Notes under the pieces: generated by a model
What the model saw: only the letters and a program-made list of their open reading frames with translations
Told to the model about the DNA's origin: nothing
Database searches by the model: none
Shown here: in pieces, positions 56,118 through 64,000 of the stretch
Position numbering within the stretch: position 1 is the stretch's first letter
Layout: every line of letters begins with the position of its first letter
Translations under genes and position numbers: made by a program
Assembly (NCBI GenBank): GCA_036936605.1
Contig: JAUPFV010000002.1
Span: 160,820,813-160,884,812, forward strand
Origin: Limnanthes douglasii subsp. nivea
Taxonomy: Eukaryota; Streptophyta; Magnoliopsida; Brassicales; Limnanthaceae
DNA: 64,000 nt
Direction of reading: 5' to 3'

Positions 56118-57539
56118 GCCTCTTAAAAAACCCTAGCATTTAAAAAAAATAAAAATAAATCTAATTTACAATAATAATACTATTTTCATTGTCGTGTCTA
56201 TTATGTCTTGTTAAGCTTTTATTATTTATGTTATTATTTTTAACCTTCTTTCAAATCTCAAAGATGCGCTTAAAACTCGGATATAAAATATTAGATCATA
56301 AATTGCAATAATGCATGTAAATTATGAACTACTAACATTTATAATTTAATATAATAATGCTTTCAAATTTGTTCGTATTATAAATAAAATAATGCTTTTA
56401 AATTTGGCCGCAAAACTATATTAAATTTGATAGAGTACCGCTTCCATGAATGCTATGAAAATAAGTTTTTTCATGAGTAAATTTTTTTTCCATTTTTTAA
56501 CTACTATTATCTTTTTTTAATACTCAAAATATGTATTCTTCAATTTTTAGTTGTATCTAAATCATGCGCATGGTTTATCTTTTGAAATATTAGTTAGATG
56601 TTTTAAGTTGGTGAGGTGGATTGTGTGCGAAAATAAAAAAAAAAGATATATTACATTAAAATATAAAATTTGCTGTGTTTCTACTCATCTTTTAATATTA
56701 TCTAAAATGTTAACCTCAAATCAACAATATTTGTTAATTTTATAGTATAATTATCTATGTGGCTTACGACAATTGATTGTTTTATCTATGTTCATGTTTT
56801 GTTTTGGTTGTTAGTACAATAATTAAGGAAATTCAATTGAATTTCTTGAAGTTTTTTTTATCACATAAAGTGATACTATACCAATATTTACTTAATTATA
56901 TTAGATGTTTGTAACATAATCATTTTTTTTTTCATCTACTTATTTGTTAAAAGCGCGAGTAATATATTTTAGTGGACTTATTTTAAGTTGAAGTTTATTA
57001 TTTCAAATAACTCAATGCGATCAAATTTAACTATACGAAATTTACTATTACTTCATTGTCAATGACTTAATAAAATATACAATGACTTAATAAAATATAC
57101 AAGTAAAAACAATTTAACTTGTTTTTTTGTTTTATGAAGAATATTGTTTATTTTTTTAATAAATTAGTTGTTTAATTATTATTATTTTCAACATATTTAA
57201 TAATTGTATGTATTATGATTATGAGTGATAAACATATGAGTTCCAAGCTTTAATTATTATTTCAAGGGGATAAAATTTGGTTATTTATATTTAAATCCCA
57301 ATTGACGATAAAAAAAATAAAAAATGCGCAATTTATGAGAGAAGAGGAGAGGTAGAATCTCTTATTCATGCAGTAAATTTATTATTTATAGAAGTACAAT
57401 ATCTCTTCTAACAAATAAAAATAATACATACATACATAATTGTTTTATACAACTTAATCGTGTTATATAAATGTGATTACACGATTCAATTTATCATGCT
57501 CACCAAATCACTACTCAGCAGTCTTAATATTCTAAGGGG
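56118..57539. other. AT-rich, no gene seen
   Basis: About 1.4 kb of very AT-rich sequence with poly(T) runs. I see no retroelement motif, RNA gene or convincing ORF. Confidence 0.6.
57061..57100. repeat. 20-bp direct duplication
   Basis: AATGACTTAATAAAATATAC occurs twice in tandem without mismatch. Confidence 0.9.
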
Positions 57540-58196
57540 TTGGACAACTCAAAATACTATGGATATTTTTTTTCATGATAGTAGATACTTCAGGGTTATA
57601 AAATTTAATTTTGGATTGTCCATGGTTACGTAAAATGAAAGCAGTAGCTTCATCTTATTATCAACATATAACTTATTTGGTAGGAAATCAAGTGGGAGTT
57701 ATTAGAGGTAGTTAGAGAGTAGCAAATTTTTTTTATTCAGTTTCTTTTGATCCAAAAAAATATCGTTTCATAGCAAGTACAAAGTACATTAGAGGATCAA
57801 CATCCAATCAAGGAAGATGAACATATGATCATAATACGATCTAAATAAGTGACTGATCCAAACAATGCTATGCAAGAAACAATACCATTGGAAAAGATAT
57901 TCGACGTTGAAGTAGATAAATGAAAAATAATAAAGATTAATGGATACTTGAGTTTGGAATTTAAGGAAAAAATTATAATTTTTTTGTAATAAAGTTTGGA
58001 TATTCTTGTTTGGTACATTGATGATGTGACATGGGTCTAGTAAATCAGTAATTATGCATTAATTACTCGTGGATTGAAGGTTAAGACCAATTTGTAAAAA
58101 AGAGAGTATTTTATCCAAATAAAGTCGAGGCTATAATCAAAGAGGTAGAAATATTATTTAAAATAAGACATATAAAAGAATCTAAATATCATACAT
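57540..58196 (+). pseudogene. Gypsy pol fragment: protease end, linker and RT start
   Basis: Weak but ordered similarity on the plus strand: MKAVASSYYQHITYLVG, VGVIRGS, RVANFFYSVSF (post-protease segment, 57640-57750), then LEKIFDVEVD, KIIKINGYLSLEFKEKIII (57890-57985), SLDILVWYIDDVTWV (normally FAW..DDM.GI), ALITRGLKV and YIKESKYHT (RT start). It stops abruptly at 58196, where the LTR-like sequence of H begins. It parallels 1-700 of element A. Confidence 0.6.
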
Positions 58197-58199
58197 AGG

Positions 58200-58800
58200 T
58201 AGTTGTGTGGTTTAATTTCGATCTTAGAGAGAGAAGTTGAGAAGTAAAGTTTAAAGGGAGAAGATAAGAGTTGCAAGCAATTCTACAAAAAAAAATCACA
58301 ATCATTTATTAAGTTTAGCAATGGCCTTTATATAGAGGCACCAAGACTTAAAGCGTAACAGAATCAGTTATGAAATAAGTATAATTGTACATTAGCCCTT
58401 TATCTTTACATAAAGTCCCAAATCTCTCCCACAGCTTCGTAACTTATTATACAAGGTTTCGTTTCTTACATTTTGATCATTAACAACATATTTCCTTATC
58501 AGTTGCCCCCTTAGCTCTTATGAAAGTCAATGAACGAGAACTAATCTGACATCAGAAAGTTTAATTAGTGGAGAAAAGTCCCCTCAGCCAAGATTCGATC
58601 TATTTTAAGTTTAGTATTCCACATTATTGACAGAATCTTGTCGTGGAATTAAAGCAACTCTTTGTTGGCGCTTCAAACATTTATGTATGGAGACGTTTTT
58701 CTCTAACAGTCATAATTGTTTGAAGCAAAAAATTAAAGGGGTGATGATACCATAGGTACTAGGTCTGCAACTAGGTCTGTTATCTGGCACGTGTCAAGTT
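58200..58800 (-). repeat. LTR-like sequence (3' LTR of element H, minus orientation)
   Basis: The clearest of the three related LTRs. The minus strand has TATATAAA (plus 58327-58334) and, about 20 bases on, AATAAA (plus 58304-58309); U5-like purine-rich sequence runs to 58200. CTTATCAGTTGCCCCCTTAG and CTCTTATGAAAGTCA (58496-58530) match the copies at 2503 and 6660. The end toward the antisense ORF is uncertain. Confidence 0.6.
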
Positions 58801-58877
58801 CTCCTTTACGCAACTGTCTGGACTTCTGCCCAATCTCCTTCTCCACCTCTTCAATTTCCCTCTCATTTAATCCCTTC

Positions 58878-58885
58878 TATAAATA
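58878..58885 (+). promoter_or_regulatory. TATA box of the antisense ORF (element H)
   Basis: TATAAATA after a C/T-rich stretch, as at 3022 and 7027. A GAGAGAGAGAGAG leader follows at 58924-58936. Confidence 0.5.
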
Positions 58886-59039
58886 CCTCATTTTACCTCA
58901 TTTTGCTTCACAACATATTTTTAGAGAGAGAGAGAGTCATCTTGTTCCTGAGATTTCTTAGCTACCTTCATCCGAGTCTTCAATCTCTAAGCTACCTTCA
59001 TCGGAAAACAAAAAACCAACCACCCATTCTTTACTTCTG

Positions 59040-62010
59040 GATATAATAAAGCATCTAAAACTCAAAAAGCCAAGAGAAAAAAAAACCCTAGAAATTCATC
59101 CTCTCCAGACAAAATAAATCACACTTTGGATCATATGCTTACTTATGCATAAGTGAAAGGGCTGAAAAATATAGAGCAGCTAGATTAATAAGCAACGCTC
59201 TTCGATTTTCCACAGAGACGATATATTATAGTAACTTTGATCCAAACCAAAATCTTTCTGCCTGATCAAATGCATCTCTTCCAGAATAAAGTCAATCGTC
59301 AAAAATTCAAATGCCAAACACGCCTCAAATTTCACCATCTTTAACTAGATCATCACCTTGAATCCCTTTTGCAAATTCAAATCTTCGAATCAACCGCAAA
59401 GCAACCCAAACCATCTCTATTTCAAGGAGGAATAAACTCTTTCTCCACTTAGCTTTGAATCCCCTCGAAAATTGCGCAAGGAAACCCTTCGACTTGATTT
59501 AAAATTTCTTCCTCAAACCCTTAAAAGAAAAACCTTCATCTATATGGGAGACGACGTTGATCATACTTCGAATCCAACATCATCTTCTCTTCCCGTACGG
59601 TAAGTTGTTAAGACAAATACAACGTCTCAACAAAATCCCTCAAACACTGCTAATAGAGAATCAACCTTGAATCCTAAATCATCTCAACTTGTATATTAGG
59701 CATCCGATGAGGAAACTGACTTTGAAGCTACCCAATCGATCACTGAAGCTGATATAGAGGATGATGGTTCGAAAGAAACTAATAGTGAAATGGTTAAGGG
59801 TGTTGCAAATACAAAATCACATAGGAGAAGGAAAAAGAATGCTAATGTTGAACTCTCTGAATAACTAGCTGCTTCAATAGGTAAGAATCTGAAGCCACTC
59901 AATCCAGACTATATATTGGCACTAAACAATGTGCCATATATTTATTATCCAGAGTCTGATGCCGCCTCCTTAAAAAACAATGGGGAATACCAGATAACAT
60001 TGTGCTTCGATTTTTGAAATAAGGAGAGACTCCACTTGACCGTGGAAATGATGAGCTGGTGGTGTACCCAGAGATTATCAACTAGGGTTTTCAGTTTCCG
60101 TCAGACCCAATGGTTCACCCCTCTGTCAATTATCATGGCTTATAGGCTTACTTAAATTCCCCTGTCCATCCGAGATTTCATTGCCATGGCCAATTTTTTG
60201 AAGGGTCATGTCCTGCCCTTCAACTATCTCACACTTGACGATGATCTCAAGATAGTCGATGACCTACTCGATGCTGACAAGTTTTGGAAGAAAAAATTTG
60301 ACTTCATTTTAGATTCCTGGGAAAATGGAAAGGAAATATCTGAGGTGAACCCATCAAGAATCAACCTCGTTTGGAGGAGTAACAATAAGCTTCTACTCTT
60401 TTTGTTGTTGTTTTAATTATCTTGTTTTACTTTTTGTCTTATTTTTTTTATTGTATCCCAGAAATTCTGAGGCGATATAAGATTCGCCAAAAAGATACTA
60501 AGGAAAGTTTTGTTAAGTTAGCAACATAGGCGGAAAAAGAGTGGGGCAATGGGATCCACTCAGCTTTCTTGCTTATTAATTTTATCAACAGCCACTTGTG
60601 GCGAATTATACGAGGTGCTGACTTCCCAGAAGATCCGATGGAGCCTCCAAATCCAATTCTGGTTGTGAAGAGACTAGTGGTGCCTGATGGTAAAGTGCTT
60701 TTTCCAGTTTGGAATAGGTCATAGAGCCATTTTCCCTCAAAAAAAGTGAGGGAAAAAAGTAAAACAATAGTTAGCACATCTGGTGCTAGCCCTTCAGAAG
60801 TTCCAACGATGCAATCAAAAGCAAGGAGGAAGGCAACAGAAAAAGAAATTTCCACTATTTAAGATGAGGAGGAGGTTGAGCCTTCCCCAAAATAAAATAA
60901 GACTGTTTCTTCGAAGAAACAAAAGAGTATATCCAAGACAACACCACAAAAGAGGGCAAAAAAGAAAACTGAACAGACCCCACAAGAAGTGCTGCCTTCC
61001 CAAAATGACGAAGTTATTGTGCTGGAGGATCAACAAAGAGAAACTGGAGCAAATAATGATCAATGAGACAATCAAGGAGATATTCCAGTATCTTAATCAA
61101 CACCGATCAATCCAAGAGCTTGACCGAGATGAAGATCTATGCGTCCAAGGGATTCAGAACCAACTACAACACTATGGTGAAAGATCTTCTTATGTTCTTC
61201 TCGAGGTAACTGAATCAGATATCTCTTTGCCACCGTCTACCTCCGCTCTCATGCCTTACACCAGACCAATATTCATAACTACTAAAGAGCCATTCGTGGA
61301 CGTTACGTTTTCTCTCCAACCATTTACCAACCTTAGCGCTGCAGCACAAAAGTTATGCCAAGAATTTGAATTTTTGCGAAGCCACTTAGAGAATATGGCT
61401 AAGGAAATGGTTCGTCAAAAGAAACTTACTGCTTCTGAAAATAGAATGAGGGAATATTTGGTAATACCGTGGAGAAGCAATTTCACGGGTTTCAATCTTC
61501 TAGATCATAATTCCTCATAGGAATCATATATCTCAAAATCATCTCAGATCTATGCACAAGGAAGATACAAACGAGCTTAACACTTCTCAGAAAAAATGAG
61601 ATAGAAGAGCTCAAGTCTAAACATGCTCAAGAGTTATCGGAAGAGAAACAAAGATACTTTACTCTTCAACAGTCACTAAACAAGAGTGGGGATGAAAAAA
61701 CAAAGTTGATAGAGAACGTGGATGCTCTTAAGACTCAGTTCTAGGAAGAGAAAAAAACTTGTTGTGGCTGCTACTGAAAACCAATATGGGAAGGAAATGC
61801 TAGCGGCCATTAAAAATCCTGAAGAGCAAAGAATGTTAACCTTCTTCGTGAAATTCATGCCTCATTTCCAAATGATGACCTTTCAAATTTATGCGAGCTA
61901 ATTCCCATTAAAAATCTCCCAGAGAAGCTTTTTATCTTGTACCTATTTCCTCGTTGGAAGAGGTGGAATCAGAGGAATGTGCTTCTGACCAAGGGGAATC
62001 TATTGAATAA
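59040..62010 (+). pseudogene. Antisense extra ORF of Tat-type element (copy in H), broken
   Basis: No clear start codon survives. Blocks in order: SYAYLCISERAEKYRAARLI (59140-59190, ISNAL following), LDPF-less middle with DDELVVYPEIIN-stop-GF (60045-60085), then NFLKGHVLPFNYLTLDDDLK and KKFDFILDSWENGKEISE (60186-60350). After the intron-like segment come RRYKIRQKDTKESFVKLA, AEKEWGNGIHSAF, a Lys-rich region, FSLQPFTNLSAAAQKL and RSHLENMAKEMVRQKK (61310-61420). A coiled coil follows (61560-61800) and an acidic end with TAA at 62008. Frameshifts lie near 61070 and 61490 and many stops occur in the first 900 bases. Function unknown. Confidence 0.65.
60385..60461 (+). other. Intron-like insertion in antisense ORF (donor mutated)
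   Basis: 77 T-rich bases between NLVWRSNN and ILRRYK. It ends TTGTATCCCAG, a good acceptor with pyrimidine tract. The first bases are ATAAGC where the F copy has GTAAGT. Position matches 8445-8528 and 4630-4700. Confidence 0.55.
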
Positions 62011-62265
62011 AACTTCGATTATAACTAACTTGCTTCTTCCTTTTTATCTTTTATCCAACTGTTGTAGGATGACTTGACTTTGGTGAATGCTATTTTACTT
62101 AGCATTCAAAAACGTTTTGTGTGTCGTCAGATTAATACAATAGTATATTGTTTCTTTTAATATTATCATTATTTTTATATTTATAATTTTATAAACAAAG
62201 CACCCTTACCTCGAAACATTATGTTTATTATAATGAAACTTCGAACTTCATAAATGTAGTTATAA
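62011..62265. other. 3'-UTR spacer of element H
   Basis: T-rich, no ORF. Similar in position and composition to 10153-10451. Confidence 0.4.
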
Positions 62266-62440
62266 TGCGTTTAAAGAACGTAGCACTTCTAATATTATGG
62301 TGCGTTTAAAGAACGTAGCACTTCGGGTATTATAGTGCGTTTAAAGGATGTAGCACTTCAAAAATTATAGTGCGTTTGAAGAACGTAGCACTTCAAATAT
62401 TATAGTGCGTTTAAAGAACGTAGCACTTCGAATATGGGTG
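62266..62440. repeat. 35-bp minisatellite in 3'-UTR (element H)
   Basis: Five units start at 62266, 62301, 62336, 62371 and 62406, each exactly 35 bases. Consensus TGCGTTTAAAGAACGTAGCA then CTTCxAATATTATAG. Units are more alike than those in element F. Confidence 0.9.
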
Positions 62441-62478
62441 TTTCTTCAAAAAGTGTATACAAAATTCAGAATAGTTAC

Positions 62479-62530
62479 TCTTGGTCAACTTCAAAGATGA
62501 TCAGTCTTTGACTAGTTACCAAAATAATTT
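62479..62530. repeat. Conserved hairpin block beside the minisatellite (element H)
   Basis: TCAAAGA-TGATCAG-TCTTTGA (62491-62511), perfect 7-bp stem, inside a block nearly identical to 10634-10680 of element F. Confidence 0.55.
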
Positions 62531-62689
62531 AAATAACTATACTTAAACAACCATTGGCAAAAAAAGAGTGTTATTGATAACATCAAATATTTATATAGAT
62601 GTTGTATATTCAAAAGGGTAGGAAAGAGTGTGCCAATTATTCAAAAGTTTGCAAAATAAAAAATTACTCCCAATACAATTTTAGATGTT

Positions 62690-63640
62690 GTATATTCCAA
62701 AGATGAAGGAATACATTTCTTAGAACTTTATCACCAACTTTGAAATCCCTCCTTTTTATCTTCGAAATATATCTACTCTTGAAAAAAGTTTGATGATGCA
62801 TCATATTCAGATGAGCTATATTTGTTTTTTTCTCAAACAAGTCCATATCTGCTCTTTTTGCTTCTTCATTCAGGTCTTCGGAATACTGAAGTATTCTATA
62901 AAAAGGTAATGTAGATTCTGCATGAATAATAGCATCCATTCCATACACCAAAGCAAAATGAGTTTCTTTAGTGGCCTCTCTCGGAGTTGTTCGATAAGCC
63001 CACAACACCTCTTGCAAACAATTAGGCCATTTTCTTGCAGCCCATGTTAAATTCTTCTTTAGACCTTCTAAAATAGATCTATTTGTCACCTTCACCTGAC
63101 CATTTTATTGGCGATGAAAAATAAACTTTGTGTAATTCCCCTCGAAGTATAAAAATAAGCCATTTATCTATTATTAAATTGATGGCCATTATCGGTGGCA
63201 ATTTTTTGAGGTACCCCAAAGAGGAAACAAATATTGTTCATAATGAACCTAATAACATCCTTGGTTTTGTTCCAGACAATGGTTCAGCCTATGCCCACTT
63301 CGAAAAATAGTCCATCGCCACAATAATCATCTGGCGTCCTCCATAAGCAATAGGAAATGGCCATACTAAGTCTATTTCCCATCTCTCAAAAGGGATAGCT
63401 TTGGTAAGGGACATGAGTGGAACTGCAGGTTTGTGAATATAATCGGCGAATTGTTGACAAATATCACAACCTCGAACTAAACTCTTAGCATCGTTCATAA
63501 TTGAAGCCTAATAACAACCTGCCAACATACTCGACGTGTCAATGCCTTGAACCCACAATGTGCTGAACCCTCACCATCATGCAATCTTTATAGAATCTCT
63601 TGAGACTTATGTTTATTCAAGCAACACAATAATGACATAC
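62690..63640 (-). pseudogene. Integrase (element H), broken
   Basis: Minus strand: a zinc-finger remnant with HCGFKALT near 63560, and the open stretch 63498-63289 (CDICQQFADYIHKPAVP, WEIDLVWPFPIAYGGRQ, first Asp kept, two Gly lost). Then the core region at 63290-63110 (TDNG degraded) and GQVKVTNR with Lys for Glu (63090-63092). The open stretch 63095-62664 follows, with WPNCLQEVLWAYRTTPREA and FKVGDKVLRNVFLH. It then jumps to LWNIQHLKLYWE, skipping the MAPNWEG segment kept in F and G. Stops lie between pieces. Confidence 0.85.
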
Positions 63641-64000
63641 TTAATGATTTTTTTTTATAAAAACCCATCTAACACAACATAGCCATGAGCTTTTATACTT
63701 CAACTTCTTAGCCAATTTCACATATTGAGGCAATGTTCATCTTGATAAGAAGTTCGGGATATCAGTTCTCCAGTCACCTCGAATTACATTTGATGTGACA
63801 AAAAATTCTTATGCATATTTAAATTGCTCTGGCCGAGTTAGAATCAAATGACTCTCTTATAATAAAATCCAAGGATATTCTTTTGTGTAAGCAACTATGT
63901 TGTCTAATTGGCTAATATGCTTTACAGTATCTTGGTCAAATAGAAGAGTCAAGTTTTGAAGCTCTCGAATATACAAAATAAAGTGATCCTTTTTAGCTTC
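63641..64000 (-). pseudogene. Linker and second RNase H end (element H)
   Basis: The minus strand gives EAKKDHFILYIRELQNLTLL, FDQDTVKHISQLDN (end of the second RNase H, 64000-63890) and YTKEYPWILL. The integrase linker follows with degraded KNFLSRPLLCC-like residues (63670-63600). Runs off the window edge. Confidence 0.65.

Larger units (their letters stand above)
58197..64000 (-). mobile_element. Element H: minus-strand Tat-type gypsy retrotransposon, runs off the window
   Basis: Same order as F: LTR-like sequence, TATA box, plus-strand extra ORF with intron-like segment, 35-bp minisatellite, hairpin block, minus-strand integrase and RNase H. RT, protease, gag and the 5' LTR would lie beyond 64000. 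It interrupts the plus-strand pol fragment 57540-58196. Confidence 0.8.

Noticed and set aside
60783..61520. A single 245-codon plus-strand protein
   Set aside because: Only its second half (after about 61090) matches the sister extra ORFs; the first half is the wrong frame of the Lys-rich region, joined by a frameshift.

Overview
This window looks like repeat-dense heterochromatin from a flowering plant, probably a eudicot. It is AT-rich, and I can support no host gene, tRNA, rRNA or CRISPR array. Nearly everything recognisable is a decayed Ty3/gypsy LTR retrotransposon. I call eight elements or fragments (A to H), plus one LINE inside a pair of long direct repeats. The gypsy copies fit the plant Tat lineage (Ogre/Retand/Grande relatives). 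The pol segments that span the region carry two RNase H segments, the second of the 'DG..S / EYEA / DSQ' type. Gag proteins of the plus-strand copies begin M(V/T)xTRS. Primer-binding-like sites TGG(C/T)(G/A)(C/T)CGTxTGTGGGAA follow the LTRs. The best-preserved copies also carry a second ORF on the opposite strand between pol and the 3' LTR.

Layout: 1-2250 is a plus-strand pol remnant (A). 2251-6345 is the left arm of minus-strand element G (its 3' LTR and a plus-strand antisense ORF). 6345-14930 is minus-strand element F (3' LTR, antisense ORF, 35-bp minisatellite, integrase, RNases H, RT, protease). 14931-18880 is minus-strand G pol and part of gag; I read it as the other half of the 2251-6345 arm, split by F. 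18881-23578 is plus-strand element B (LTR, PBS, gag, protease, RT, RNase H, truncated integrase). 23583-30813 is a pair of about 1.43-kb direct repeats around an AT-rich interior and a minus-strand LINE (26363-29225). 31428-35386 is minus-strand element E (gag to integrase zinc finger). 35387-45577 is structurally complete plus-strand element D, with paired LTRs and the 5-bp target duplication CAAAA. 45963-56117 is plus-strand element C with both LTRs. 56118-57540 is AT-rich with no recognisable gene. 57540-58196 is a plus-strand pol fragment. 58197-64000 is minus-strand element H (3' LTR, antisense ORF, 35-bp minisatellite, integrase), running off the window.

Recurrent architecture: in D and C, gag-pol reads plus and the extra ORF reads minus. 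In F, G and H, pol reads minus and the extra ORF reads plus. The two transcription units therefore converge inside each element. The extra ORF has conserved N-terminal, central and C-terminal blocks and a small intron-like segment in all three minus-strand copies. It has its own TATA box next to an LTR that carries a TATA box for the opposite strand. Between the extra ORF and the end of pol lie an exact 35-bp-period minisatellite and a conserved hairpin block. Antisense extra ORFs and 3'-UTR tandem repeats are known for Tat elements. The intron, the paired promoters and the exact repeat period are what I would check as new.

All coding regions carry stops, frameshifts or deletions, so none is expected to be active.
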